DNA of 64,000 nt from JAKZVK01 sp965248255 (GCA_965248255.1 CBDFIW010000004.1:2728001-2792000), one strand, 5' to 3'. Counted from the first letter of the stretch, positions 51,095 through 60,720 are shown. A program made the numbers and translations. Notes: generated from the sequence alone by a model not told the origin.

Positions 51095-51425
51095 AGCGGA
51101 AGGTCGCAGAGGGACTCAGGGCGCAAAGGCCCCGGTGGACTTTCAACTCCGGTCCCTCCGGAGTCCGCCGTTCGGGCCGGGCGCGTTACGCTTCCCTTTC
51201 CTCCGGCATTCCCGCTATTCTCAATAGCGTCTTCCCTAGTGGAATGTCGCGGAGATTCCTTAGGCGTAGTAGGGGTGGACCGTTGCGTCCACCCGACTGT
51301 AGCGGCGGGCCCCTGTGCCCGCCGGCTGCTCTGCTCTGTAGGGGTGCGCCCCTGTGCCCGCCCGGCTCGTTTACCATTAGGTTTTCTTCGCGACAGTCCA
51401 CTACTTCGGTAATGCTGGGGACGCC
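51095..51425. repeat. 331-bp gap with diverged palindromic units
   Basis: No protein-like frame. The right half holds two degenerate copies of the TGTAGGGGC unit: TGTAGCGGCGGGCCCCTGTG at 51299 and TGTAGGGGTGCGCCCCTGTG at 51338, about 40 bp apart in direct orientation. A 19-nt near-palindrome ACTCCGGTCCCTCCGGAGT lies at about 51147. The promoter of ltaE must lie within or next to these repeats. Confidence 0.55.
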
Positions 51426-52484
51426 ATGGACCAACTGATCGATCTGCGTAGCGACACGATTACTCGCCCGACGCCGGAGATGCGCCGCGCGATCTTCGAG
51501 GCCGAAGTCGGTGACGACGTTTATGGCGAGGACCCCACCGTCAACCGCCTCGAAGCCCGCGCCGCCGAGATCACCGGCAAAGAAGCGGCCGTCTACGTGC
51601 CCTCCGGCACGATGGGCAATCAGACCGCCATCAAAACCCACACACAGCAAGGGCAGGAGATCATCGTCCACGAGCGTTCGCACGTGGTGCGTTATGAGAT
51701 GGGCGGGCCGGCGCAGCTCTCGGGCTGTGTTACCTGGACGCTCGCCAGCGAGGGCGGCATCCTGAGTTGGGAGAAGATCGAGCCCTACATCCGAACGTCG
51801 AGCGATCATTTCGGAGGAACCGGCTTGATCTCGGTCGAGAACAGCCACAACAGCTGCGGCGGGCGCGTCTACCCGCAACCGGTACTCGACGAGATCTGCG
51901 ACGGCGCGCATGATCGTGGACTCAAGGTTCACATGGACGGCGCACGCGTCTTCAACGCAGCCACCTACCTGGGTACGCCGGTGCGAGACGTGGTGGCGAA
52001 GGTTGACTCGGTGATGTTCTGTCTCTCGAAGGGCCTGGGGGCGCCGGTGGGATCGATGCTCGCAGGGTCGGGGGAGTTCATCGAGCGTGCGAGGTTGGTG
52101 CGCAAAATTCTCGGCGGCAGCATGCGGCAGGCGGGTATCCTGGCGGCGGCGGGACTGGTCGCGCTCGAGAAGTCCCCGGCGGGACTGCAGACCGACCATG
52201 ACAACGCGCGCCTCATCGCTGAGTCGCTGGCCACCATGCCCGGCATCGCAATTGACGCATCCAAGGTCCAGACCAACATCGTGATCTACGACGTCTCGGG
52301 AACCGGCATGACCGGTAAGGAACTTTCCGCCAAGCTGAAGGAAAGAGGCGTGCTGTCGAACGCGATCTCTGAGTACCAGATGCGCATGCTGACCCACTTC
52401 GACGTCAACCGCGAACAATGCGAGCGGGCGATGGAAGTAGTGAAAGAAGTGTTAGTGGAATCTCGCGTACCGGTCGGCGCGTAG
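51426..52484 (+). CDS. ltaE: Low-specificity L-threonine aldolase
   Basis: PLP enzyme that cleaves L-threonine/allo-threonine to glycine and acetaldehyde. The 352 residues start MDQLIDLRSDTITRPTPEMR; EVGDDVYGEDPTVNRLE, PSGTMGNQTAIKTH, VHMDGARVFNAATYLG (Asp and Arg at the PLP ring) and FCLSKGLGAPVGSML (Schiff-base Lys) are all intact. The last 195 bp recur 600 bp further on as a diverged fragment. Confidence 0.95.
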   Translation: MDQLIDLRSDTITRPTPEMRRAIFEAEVGDDVYGEDPTVNRLEARAAEITGKEAAVYVPSGTMGNQTAIKTHTQQGQEIIVHERSHVVRYEMGGPAQLSGCVTWTLASEGGILSWEKIEPYIRTSSDHFGGTGLISVENSHNSCGGRVYPQPVLDEICDGAHDRGLKVHMDGARVFNAATYLGTPVRDVVAKVDSVMFCLSKGLGAPVGSMLAGSGEFIERARLVRKILGGSMRQAGILAAAGLVALEKSPAGLQTDHDNARLIAESLATMPGIAIDASKVQTNIVIYDVSGTGMTGKELSAKLKERGVLSNAISEYQMRMLTHFDVNREQCERAMEVVKEVLVESRVPVGA

Positions 52485-52833
52485 CTGCATAGGGTTCGAC
52501 CATCCACAACCGAGCCCGGAACGCAAGTGACGGGTAAATCGCTTCCAGTAGCCCGTGAAGCCGGGGGCAGCCCTCGGGTTCAGACGCAACGCTGACGAAT
52601 TCAGCCACAATGTCGTCGGTCGATGGGGTCCGGCGGCTGCCCGCGTATCGCGTCCGCAGCGCCTTTAGCTCTCGAAGCCAGGCCGCCCTGCCGGTCGCCG
52701 GAGCCGGCTGTTGAGCGCGCGTGAGGCGGGCCTTCACTTCGCCTCGAACGGTGATCAGTACGTCTTCGCCACGGCTCGCCTGTTCCACCAGCTCGGAGAG
52801 CTTCGCCTTGCTCTCACGAAGCGTCTTGATCAT
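52405..52833 (-). CDS. Phd/YefM-like antitoxin, 3' end probably degraded
   Basis: ATG 52833 starts MIKTLRESKAKLSELVEQAS followed by RGEDVLITVRGEVKARLTRA, the DNA-binding part of a Phd-type antitoxin, and continues WLRELKALRTRYAGSRRTPS then TDDIVAEF, typical of the antitoxin's C-terminus. After that the frame runs on without similarity into antisense of ltaE, so the natural end is probably near 52600 and lost. No toxin gene (PIN or RelE) is found next to it. It lies between ltaE and the duplicated ltaE tail. Confidence 0.65.
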   Translation of the reverse strand: MIKTLRESKAKLSELVEQASRGEDVLITVRGEVKARLTRAQQPAPATGRAAWLRELKALRTRYAGSRRTPSTDDIVAEFVSVASEPEGCPRLHGLLEAIYPSLAFRARLWMVEPYAATRRPVREIPLTLLSLLPSPARIVRG

Positions 52834-52886
52834 GTAATCAATGTAGTCTCTTCTGATTTGTGTCGCCCGTTGGGCGGCAAGGCCGA

Positions 52887-53080
52887 AGATCTCGGGCATC
52901 GGCATGACCGGCAAGGAAGTATCCGCCAAGCTGAAGGAACGAGGCGTGCTATGGAACGCCATCTCTGAGCGCGAGATGCCCATGCTGACGCACTTCGACG
53001 TCAACCGCGAACAGTGTGAGCGGGCGATGGATGTGATGAGCGAGATGTTGGCGGAGGCTCCAGTGCCGGCCGGCGCCTAG
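52887..53080 (+). pseudogene. Duplicated 3' fragment of an L-threonine aldolase gene
   Basis: From 52887 the sequence is similar to 52290-52484 (GMTGKE, KLKERGVL, MLTHFDVNREQCERAM) including the stop codon, but clearly diverged, at roughly one base in six or seven by eye. It has no start and codes only the last 60 or so residues. The divergence suggests that it came from a related ltaE rather than from a recent copy of the neighbour. Confidence 0.8.
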
Positions 53081-53212
53081 CGCCCGATGGCTTTCAACCG
53101 TAGCGACTACAATCGTTGACCAGAGGGCGTCAACGTCAGATAGGCGTCCGGAAACAGTTTCCCATTGAGGAAGCCAGGCGTCATACCTTCCTCAATCCAG
53201 GAAGAGATCCGC

Positions 53213-53803
53213 ATGACCGGTTCGTCGTTCCAAACACGCATTGCTACGCGGGGCGAGATGCCTCAAACAGTCGCGTGCATTGTCGCCGCGTTCATCACTG
53301 ACCCGCTTGCGCGCTTCCTGTGGCCTTCTCCGCACGATTATCTTCATGCAATGCCTTCGCTTACGCGCGAGTATGCTACCGGAAGCTTCGAGCACGGGAG
53401 CGCTTTCGTTTGTGCCGACTTCGGCGGTGCGGCGCTTTGGTTGCCTCCCGGCATCAGCCCGTGTGCCGAGGCTCTCGAGAGGCTGTTCCGGGAGACCGTG
53501 AAGCCCGAGCGACTGGATGATGTGCGAGCCGGCTTCGAGAAAATGGAGGAGTGGCGTCCGAACGAGCCTCACTGGTACCTCCCTTTCATTGGCGTTGACC
53601 CCAACGCGCAGAACAAGGGCATCGGTCACGCGCTCATGACTTACGCCGTGTCGCGGTGCGATCGAGAGGGGCTGTTGGCCTACCTTGAGTCGACCAATCC
53701 ACGCAATATCTCGCTGTACGAGCGCCACGGATTCGAGGTGATGGGGGAGATCCGGGTTGGAGAGGCGCCCGTCATTACACCCATGCTGAGGCGGCCGCGT
53801 TAG
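53213..53803 (+). CDS. GNAT-family N-acetyltransferase
   Basis: About 196 residues from ATG 53213, which follows AGGAAGAG at 8 nt. The acetyl-CoA site is in IGVDPNAQNKGIGHALMTYA (QxxGxG) and the last strand in ESTNPRNISLYERHGFEVMG. An insertion with HWYLPF precedes the cofactor strand as in many small-molecule acetyltransferases. Substrate unknown. Confidence 0.9.
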   Translation: MTGSSFQTRIATRGEMPQTVACIVAAFITDPLARFLWPSPHDYLHAMPSLTREYATGSFEHGSAFVCADFGGAALWLPPGISPCAEALERLFRETVKPERLDDVRAGFEKMEEWRPNEPHWYLPFIGVDPNAQNKGIGHALMTYAVSRCDREGLLAYLESTNPRNISLYERHGFEVMGEIRVGEAPVITPMLRRPR

Positions 53804-53908
53804 CAAGGTGGGCCGCCGTCGCGAAGATCGAAGGCTGTCGCGGATCGTTAAGGTAGGCTCGTACAAGGTGAGAACACTTGCTCCAAGACGGCTCTTGGCT
53901 AGGCTTCA

Positions 53909-55347
53909 ATGACTTCGTCCTTCGCCGTCATCTTGGGTTATGTGGCGCTGCAACTGGTGATTGCCTGGTTGGTATCGAGGCGGATCACCGGAGAAGACGA
54001 CTACCTTGTAGCGGGCCGTAGCCTCGGCCCGGTGCTTTGTACCTTCTCGATCTTTGCGACGTGGTTTGGCGCGGAGACCTGCGTCGCAGCGGCGGCGGCC
54101 ACCTACGAAGGGGGACTTTCGGCTGCTTCGGGCGACCCGTTTGGGTATGCACTTTGCCTGCTCATACTTGGGGCGGTCTTTGCGCGGGCGCTGTGGAACC
54201 GTAAACTGTCGACATTCGCGGACCTTTATCGGCAGCGGTACGGTCCGAACGGAGAGCGCCTTTTCGCGATCCTCCTGATCCCGTCATCGCTGTTGTGGGC
54301 CGCGGCTCAGATTCGGGCCATGGGGCAGGTGCTGGCGGCAAACTCGGAGTTCGGTGTCTTCGCGCGATGACGTTCTCGGCGGCAGTAGTTGTCGCGTACA
54401 CGACGCTTGGAGGGTTGAAGGCCGACGCCATAACGGACTTGGTTCAAGGCGGTACGATTGCGCTCGGACTTTTGGCTTTAGCCTGGACAGTCTTCGGCGG
54501 GGCAGGCGGCGTAAGTGTGCGCGAATTGCCGCGGGAGCGCTTGACGTTGCTCGATACTAGCCGGCCGGCGTTGGAGAACCTGGAGCTGTGGGTTCTACCG
54601 GTCCTCGGCGGCTTGTTTGCGGCCGAGATCGTCGCACGAGTCGCCGCGGCCCGAAGCGCCGCCGTGGCACAGCGAGGAACGGTGTTAGGCGGCGTGCTCT
54701 TCCTCGGCTTCGGAACCTTAGTCGCGGTGCTGGGCGTAGCCGCATCGACGATGGAAGTGGAGGGGGTTGAGCACTCTGAGCAGATCCTTCTCGAGCTTGC
54801 GTCCGCTCAATTGGGGCCCCTCTGGGCGACCCTGTTCTCGGGCGCCCTGGTGGCCGCAATTCTCTCCACCGTGGATAGCGCTCTGTTGACTGCGGGTTCG
54901 CTCGCCGCACACAACCTCGTCATTCCCCTGCGGCCCCACATGGACGACAGGGCAAGGCTGCGGTTGAATCGGCTGGCGGTGGTTGGGTTCGGCGTGCTCG
55001 CTTACTTTCTGGCGACGCGGTTTGAAAGCGTATACGAGCTGATCGAACAGTCATCAGCGTTCGCCACTGCCGGAGTGGTCGTGGCGACGCCGATCGCATT
55101 GTTCACTCGCGTCGGAGGACCCGCCGCGGCGATTTCCAGCCTTCTGGCGGGAGCGGGGTTTTACTGGTACGGCGCCTATCTCGCCCAGTGGCCGTATCCC
55201 TATCTCACAGCCGTGGCCGCCGCGGTCGCTGCGTATGCGGCTGGAACGTTGCTCGAGCGAAGTCGTTCGATGTGCGCACAAACCCGCATTTCCAATTTGA
55301 TTCAAACCTCTCGACCTTCCGGCGGCCTTGAGCGTCTTTATTCATAG
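53909..55347 (+). pseudogene. Sodium:solute symporter, frameshifted, 3' end altered by IS1380
   Basis: ATG 53909 opens a frame with SSS-family helices (FAVILGYVALQLVIAWLVS and GRSLGPVLCTFSIFATWFGA) that stops at 54370. The adjacent frame from about 54364 continues immediately with MTFSAAVVVAYTTLGGLKAD and AITDLVQGG, the sodium-site region of the family, and TLFSGALVAAILSTVDSALL to 55347. Only one or two bases are out of place at about 54360. The last roughly 25 residues (MCAQTRISNLIQTSRPSGG) do not look like a symporter and are probably from the left end of the IS1380 element. Confidence 0.8.
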
Positions 55348-55388
55348 GGGCTAGAGCCCGATGAGGACGCCATGGAGGCCAACACCCA

Positions 55389-56720
55389 ATGGGTGAAAAA
55401 CAAAACAAGCCGTTCCAGCTAAGCTTCAACGGTTTGTTGAAAGTCGATTTCCAAGGATCGCGTGTCACTTCCGACGGCGGGCTGATCCTGGTTCGGGAGT
55501 TGGACGAACGGCTCGGGCTCGGGAAGCTGATCGAGGAGCATCTCAGCGACTCGCGACAAGGCTTGAACAAGAAGTTCCCGCTGGCCGATCTGCTGCGGCA
55601 GTCGGTTTACAGCCGACTCGCCGGCTACGAGGACCTCAATGACGCCGTTCGAGTATCCGCCGATCCGACCTTTCGCTTGATCGGCTCGCAGAAGAACTGG
55701 GATCGCGGCGGGGCGCTCACCTCGCGGCTACAGAGCTTCGAGACAGGGCTGCTCGCGAGTGAGGAGAATCTGCTGGGATTGATGGCGGTGAACCGCGAGT
55801 TGGTCGCGCAAGCCGAGACGACGGACGACTGCGAGCGCGTCGTTCTCGACATGGACTCCACCGAGAGCCCCGTCCATGGCCAACAAGAAGGCAGCGCCTA
55901 TAACGGCCATTTCGAGTCCATCTGCTACCACCCACTGTTGCTGTTCAACCAGCACGGCGATTGTCTGGCCGCCAAGCTGCGTCCCGGCAATGTGCACAGC
56001 GCTGACGACTGGGACGAGTTGCTGCTGCCGGAGATCGAGCGCCAACAGGCTGCGGGCAAACAGGTCACCTTCCGCGGCGATGCGGCCTTTGCTAAGCCGG
56101 AGATTTATGAGTCTTCGGAGAAACGCGGAGTGCAGTACGCCATTCGCATTCCGGCCAACAAGAGCTTGGAATTGGAGATCGAAGACATCTTGTTTCGCCC
56201 GCCGGGAAGGCCCTCCCGGAAGCCCTTGGTGCGCTACAAGAGTTTTCGCTATCAGGCGGAGAGTTGGTCGCAGGCGAGGCGGATCGTCGCCCAGGTCGAA
56301 CATCACCAGGGCGAGCTGTTCCCGCGGGTCGGATTCATCGTGACGAGCCTGCGCTTGCCAAGCCGCTCGGTGGTGCGCTTCTACAACAAGCGCGGCACGG
56401 CCGAGCAGTGGATCAAGGAAGGCAAACAGGCCACGCACTGGACGCGGCTGTCGTGCCATCGCTTCCGGGCCAACGAAGTGCGACTGCAACTCAGCGTGCT
56501 GGCCTATAACCTGGGCAACTTGTGGCGGCGGCTGGGGCTGCCGCACAGGATCAAGAGCTGGTCGCTGACGAGCTTGCAGCAGCGGCTAATGAAGACCGGC
56601 GGCCGTCTGGTCAAACATGCCCGCTACTACTGGTTGCTGTTGGCCCAGGGACATCTGAACCGGCGGCTGTTCGGTGACATGCTGAGCAGGATCTGGGCGC
56701 TGCCTGTGCCCGGAGGGTAA
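55389..56720 (+). CDS. IS1380-family transposase
   Basis: A 443-residue DDE transposase. The start is MGEKQNKPFQLSFNGLLKVD; SRVTSDGGLILVRELDERLG is a family signature; the catalytic residues are in VVLDMDSTESPVHG, VTFRGDAAFAKPEIY and KRGTAEQWIKEGKQ. The element's exact ends could not be fixed: CGCAC near 55275 and GTGCG near 56873 may be the outer inverted bases, but no clear target duplication is seen. Confidence 0.93.
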   Translation: MGEKQNKPFQLSFNGLLKVDFQGSRVTSDGGLILVRELDERLGLGKLIEEHLSDSRQGLNKKFPLADLLRQSVYSRLAGYEDLNDAVRVSADPTFRLIGSQKNWDRGGALTSRLQSFETGLLASEENLLGLMAVNRELVAQAETTDDCERVVLDMDSTESPVHGQQEGSAYNGHFESICYHPLLLFNQHGDCLAAKLRPGNVHSADDWDELLLPEIERQQAAGKQVTFRGDAAFAKPEIYESSEKRGVQYAIRIPANKSLELEIEDILFRPPGRPSRKPLVRYKSFRYQAESWSQARRIVAQVEHHQGELFPRVGFIVTSLRLPSRSVVRFYNKRGTAEQWIKEGKQATHWTRLSCHRFRANEVRLQLSVLAYNLGNLWRRLGLPHRIKSWSLTSLQQRLMKTGGRLVKHARYYWLLLAQGHLNRRLFGDMLSRIWALPVPGG

Positions 56721-56981
56721 CGCGGCGAGCGCGGGGCAGCCGGAGCGGGGAGTTGCCGAGAGGCAAGGTCGGAGCGGTGTCGGCAGAGTGGCCGCTGGCG
56801 TTGCCGGAACGCCTTGACCGGACCCGATCTGAAGGCGGACCGGCGAAGAAAGCAGGATCGAACGTGAAAGCAGTGCGAAAACGTTGCACCGCAGCCGTGG
56901 CTCGCCTATGCTGTCAGTACCGGGATGGCCAAAACGGTAATCCTGGTTGGAATGTCAATGCAGCACGACAGAATTGATAAT

Positions 56982-58010
56982 ACTGGGGTATTTACTTGAC
57001 TCAGGTGACCCCTACATCTTGTGGTCGACAGAAGCAGCATTTTCAGTGCCGCCGATGATGGACTTGTATGGCACGGGGTCGATGGCGACCGCCTGTTGCA
57101 CAAGTCGATAGAAGAGCTTCCCTCGGCTGCGAGAGTTGCGTCGATTAAAGCGGAAGGTAAACTCGTCCAGGTAGTAGTCCAGATGCTCGGGGTTGACGGC
57201 CCCCTGATGCGTCCCCAGCAGCCAACGCTTCAAAAGCGACGCCACGCGGTGCACTCGGGGCAGCAGCTTCGAGGCCGACTCCGGCCCCTCATCGAGGAAC
57301 GTTACTTCGTGCCGGTAGCCGCGCTTCTGTAGCGGCTCATAGCCCAGCCAGCCGTCGGTATGAACCGTGCTGCCCCGTTCAATCGCTTCTTCGGCAAAGG
57401 GCATCAAGCTTTCTGCGCTCGCATCCCGGACTCTGCGCATCCGAAGCCGTCCCGTTCCCCTGCCGTCCTCCTGGGCGGCGATGGCAATCAACGATTTGGT
57501 ATAGGTCTGGCGACCGCGCACGCCCTCTTCTGGGCTGCCCCAGTACGTCTCGTCCACCTCCACACGGCCGCTGAGGCGGTCGCGACCGGGGCGCACCATG
57601 GCGCGGCGCAACTTGTGCAGCCAGCTCCAGGCCGTCTTGTAGCTGCCCAGCCCCAAGACCCGCTGCAGCCCCAGGGCACTCACTCCGTTTTTCTGACTGG
57701 TCACCCACCAGATGGCTCGCAACCACAGCCGCAGGGGCTGACGAGTGTCCTGGAACACCGTGCCAGCGGTGACCGAGGTCTGCCGACCGCAGCCCGAGCA
57801 CTCCCACAGCCCTTGCCGGACCGGCCAAGCCGCGCCGTGTCCGCAGCGCGGACAGCGGAATCCTTCCGGCCAGCGCAGCTGGAACAGATAATCCCGACAA
57901 GCCTCCTCCGTCGCAAAGCGGGCCTCGAACTCAGCCAAGTTCCGCGGATAGTCCTCCATCGCACCGCATACTACATCTTGGGGCTACCTGAGTCAAGTAA
58001 ATACCCCATT
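56982..58010 (-). mobile_element. IS1595-family insertion sequence
   Basis: A 1029-bp element with TTGATAAT on both sides (56974-56981 and 58011-58018), the 8-bp target duplication expected for IS1595. Inverted ends start ACTGGGGTATTTACTTGACT and AATGGGGTATTTACTTGACT and extend through CAGGT. Confidence 0.92.
57012..57959 (-). CDS. IS1595-family (ISXO2-like) transposase
   Basis: A 315-residue transposase. The N-terminal zinc ribbon is CPRCGHGAAWPVRQGLWECS followed by GCG. The catalytic core shows VEVDETYWGSPEEG, VHTDGWLGYEPL and the C-terminal HLDYYLDEFTFRFNRRNS. The frame is intact, so the element may be active. Confidence 0.95.
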   Translation of the reverse strand: MEDYPRNLAEFEARFATEEACRDYLFQLRWPEGFRCPRCGHGAAWPVRQGLWECSGCGRQTSVTAGTVFQDTRQPLRLWLRAIWWVTSQKNGVSALGLQRVLGLGSYKTAWSWLHKLRRAMVRPGRDRLSGRVEVDETYWGSPEEGVRGRQTYTKSLIAIAAQEDGRGTGRLRMRRVRDASAESLMPFAEEAIERGSTVHTDGWLGYEPLQKRGYRHEVTFLDEGPESASKLLPRVHRVASLLKRWLLGTHQGAVNPEHLDYYLDEFTFRFNRRNSRSRGKLFYRLVQQAVAIDPVPYKSIIGGTENAASVDHKM

Positions 58011-58586
58011 TTGATAATTTCTGGTTTGTCGTGCGCCACGAGATCGAACACGTGTTGGTTCGGCATGGGATGGCCCAAGAGATGATCGACCAGGAGTTGG
58101 AGGGCGAAGGTGCTGGCGTAAGCGAGTCAATCCCTGAAGAGGAAAGGGTTGCAAACACTGCCGCCGCCCAGTTCTGTGTTCCTCAAGATAAACTGGACTC
58201 GTTCATGGCCCGCAAGCACCCTTTCTACTACGAAAAGTATGTGATCGCGTTTGCACGTACTTTGAATGTTCATCCAGGTTTGGTGGTTGGTCAGATGCAG
58301 CGACGACTTGACGACTACCGATACCTAAAGAGGCACCAAGTTAAAACTCGCCACTTCGTTCTGCCCGGCGCGATTGCTGATGGGTGGGGTCAGGTGGCAT
58401 CAGTTTCTCTGTAGGTAAGGGGGGGTAATGAAGATGCCGAGCGCTACTGAGCGACTACAAGCGGCGTGGCACCGCTTTGAGGACGAACACCAGCACCCGG
58501 CAACCGGTACGAGGAAAGCCACTGAATGGGCTCTCGAACAGGGTCTATTGGAGATTCCTGAGATTGACCTATTGACTCCCGCATAA

Positions 58587-59646
58587 TATAGAGTCAGTCA
58601 AAACAAAGAGAAGACTGTTTCCAGAAGGCCGTGATCAAACGCGGTTTGCGGTACATGCGGCGGAGTGCCTTGCGGGCCCGCTCGTTCAGCTCGCCGTAGT
58701 CTTTCGGACAGACGTTCGGCAACTCGTGCTGCTTCCAGTAAGCCCAGATGTATTCCACCGGATTCAGCTCCGGCGCATAGGGTGGCAAGTACTCGGTTGC
58801 GATGTGGCCTTCGGAGAGTTCGATGAACTCTTGCACCAGGCGGCTACGGTGCGCCGGCAGCCGATCCCAGACGATCAGCAGCGGGCGATCGATATGACGT
58901 ACCAACGCCTTGAGAAAGTCGGTCACTTGCTCTTTGCCGATCGCACCGGGATAGAGCCGGAAGTAGAAGTTACGCAGCGTCAGCCCCGCCGAGACGGAAA
59001 GCTTCTCCCAGTTGAAGTTAAACTGCAGCACCGGTGTTTGGCCACGTGGCGCCCAGGTGCGGCAGCGATGCGGCTTCTGACTCAATCCGCTTTCGTCGAT
59101 GAAGACGAGCGTACGGCCTTCGTTTTGGGCTTTTTTTTAATGCGCTTCCAGGTCTTGCGCTTCCAGGTGCGGATCCGCTCTTCGTTGCGCTCGCGCGCCT
59201 TTCCGGCCGGGCGTTGCGGGCTCCAGTCGAGCGCTCGCAGGATCTTCCAGGCGTGGCCTGCGTGGTATGCGACCCCGAACTCGTCTCCGGTCAGCCGAGC
59301 CACCCGCGGACAGCTCCACAGGGGCGTTGGGAAGCCGTGGGCTTCCGGGCCTTCCAGCAGCAGCGACGTCAGGCGTTCGCGTTGTGCGGCATCGAGGAGC
59401 GGCTTGCGTCCGGCGCGCCCGGCCTGGCGGAGTCCGGCCGCACCCTGCTCGCGGTATTGCCGCCGCCACTCACTGACGGTTTGGCGAGCGACGTTCAGCC
59501 GTCTCGCCGTCTCGGACTGATTGTGGCCTTGGTGGAGCAGCCGCATCGCTTCGAAACGGCGCTTCTCCAGCGCCTTGAAATCCCGCTTCACACCTTTGGG
59601 GTTGCCCATACATATATAGATGCTCCACACTGTCAAAAAGTGTCAT
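58587..59646 (-). mobile_element. IS630-type element with programmed frameshift
   Basis: A second, unrelated IS630-type element of about 1.06 kb. CATAATA occurs at both borders (58582-58588 and 59644-59650), consistent with insertion at TA, but the precise terminal repeats could not be aligned by eye, so the ends are approximate. Confidence 0.6.
58594..59609 (-). CDS. IS630-family transposase made by -1 frameshifting
   Basis: The first frame (ATG 59609, MGNPKGVKRDFKALEKRRFE) holds the helix-turn-helix region (ETARRLNVARQTVSEWRRQY) and reads RIKKKPKTK at eight consecutive A on the coding strand (plus 59131-59138). Shifting by one base there continues RTLVFIDESGLSQKPHRCRT, which supplies the first catalytic Asp, and then LLIVWDRLPAHRS and APELNPVEYIWAYWKQ with the remaining Asp and Glu. 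The A8 run at the junction is a classic slippery site, so this is probably programmed fusion and not decay. Confidence 0.82.
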
Positions 59647-60033
59647 AATAATTTGCGGGATTCAATAGTAGATTATTTGGCTGGGCAGATGGCGAATGCC
59701 CTTCGCGCTGAATACCGTGTAGACGACAAGGGCAGACCGCACCGTTTGAATCATGCAGTTCGGATAACCACAAGCGGGGTACAGCACACGTTTTGGGGTG
59801 TACTCGGGTTCGCTGACCATGACCACATGGAGAGGGCGTTTGCTCAGCGCCGAGATCAGATCATAGGAGACTGCTGCCAGTTGAAGACGGACGTTGATGT
59901 CTACAACGACATGAACCGTCGCAAGAGACCCATCGTTCAACTCGTTCTTGACTTCACGGATGATGTTGCAGAACGCGAAGCCATATCCGTTCGAGGGACC
60001 ATACAGAAACAGGTTCGATCGGAAGAAGGCGAT

Positions 60034-60285
60034 CTAGCTGTCGCCTGACTTCTTCCATCTCGCCCGTGCAGCTACCCTTGCGATCTCCGTCCGCTGCTCA
60101 GGCGATAGTTTGGATGCTCTTGCCCTGCCGCCTTTCCGCCCACCAAGACGCCCAAGCTCGACCGCTGCGGGGTTTTTGTTGCCGTAATCGGGCTTGTCCT
60201 CGACTTCCCCGGTAGCTATATCTACGATGAGCTTGGCGCGCCGGTTCAGATCCGCTGGGCGCTTCTTGCTTGAGCAGCTAGGCAT
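60034..60285 (-). CDS. Small basic KGG-motif protein
   Basis: An 83-residue protein, MPSCSSKKRPADLNRRAKLI at the start, with AAVELGRLGGRKGGRARASK then LSPEQRTEIARVAARARWKK. The GRxGGxKGGxARAxKL pattern is shared by small nucleic-acid-associated proteins and the tail of some stress proteins. It is convergent with, and overlaps by 15 bp, the split hypothetical gene. I recall the same association elsewhere, but its function is unknown. Confidence 0.8.
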   Translation of the reverse strand: MPSCSSKKRPADLNRRAKLIVDIATGEVEDKPDYGNKNPAAVELGRLGGRKGGRARASKLSPEQRTEIARVAARARWKKSGDS

Positions 60286-60673
60286 GTCCTCAATTGTAGC
60301 ACGTCGGCAAGTCGGAACCCAGCGGCTCCGGATTCAAATTGAGCCACTACCCGGCTTGGTGTTCAATTCGTGGCACCTCCTCCCCATAGGTCGGTATGAC
60401 GCGGGACGCGTCGTGTATGCGCTTTGGGGGCACCGTGTCGCCCGTTGGGTCAGCTTCGTTTGTGCAATCGGCTTGATTGCACTCTTCCCCATGACGCCGG
60501 CCTGGGCTATGACAGCGGTCATTGGTTTATTGACGTTTATCCGAATTCGCCGCCAGCATCCTCGTGAACAACTCACTGAAGAGCTGGATCCCTGGACCCG
60601 CCGCATGGTTTGGTGCGCGGCGGGCATCCTGTTGGTTTCCTTCATTCCAGCCCCGATCGATATGGAACTCTGA
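60284..60673 (+). pseudogene. C-terminal fragment of a site-2 protease-like (M50) membrane protein
   Basis: The frame contains FNSWHLLPIGRYDAGRVVYA, matching the NxxPxxxxDGG second active-site motif of M50 proteases (here DAGR), followed by two hydrophobic segments (ARWVSFVCAIGLIALFPMTP and RRMVWCAAGILLVSFIPAPI). The N-terminal HExxH half is absent, and sequence before about 60345 is not protease-like, so it is a truncated remnant. Confidence 0.65.
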
Positions 60674-60720
60674 ACGGTCTAGATGGCGATATTGAACGAA
60701 CATAAGCTCGGTGATCTGGA

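Larger units (their letters stand above)
56868..58414 (+). pseudogene. ImmA/IrrE-type metallopeptidase-like gene, 5'-truncated and split by IS1595
   Basis: Excluding 56982-58010 and one target copy, one frame reads PQPWLAYAVSTGMAKTVIL then MQHDRIDNFWFVVRHEIEHV and continues to RRLDDYRYLKRHQVKTRHFV and a stop at 58414. HEIEH is the HExxH zinc site of the ImmA/IrrE family, which cleaves or senses regulators in stress and phage-related responses. The 5' part, probably with a helix-turn-helix domain, is missing; upstream lies the IS1380 end and an in-frame TGA at 56865. The sequence is AT-richer than the host. Confidence 0.75.
58428..60048 (+). pseudogene. Conserved hypothetical gene split by an IS630-type element
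   Basis: ATG 58428 starts MKMPSATERLQAAWHRFEDE and continues to EQGLLEIPEIDLLTPA with a stop at 58584. Beyond the inserted element the frame from 59647 reads NNLRDSIVDYLAGQMANALR then GRPHRLNHAVRITTSGVQHT and QLKTDVDVYNDMN to 60048. Together they make one roughly 185-residue protein of a type I recall as an uncharacterised neighbour of ImmA/IrrE-like genes and KGG-motif proteins. Restoring a perfect join by removing a TA duplication leaves an in-frame TAA, so a further small change must have occurred. Confidence 0.65.

Noticed and set aside
60679..60720. 13-codon frame MAILNEHKLGDLE ending at the hicB-like start
   Set aside because: Too short for a HicA toxin and without similarity to its C-terminus; probably chance, although the stop overlaps the next start.
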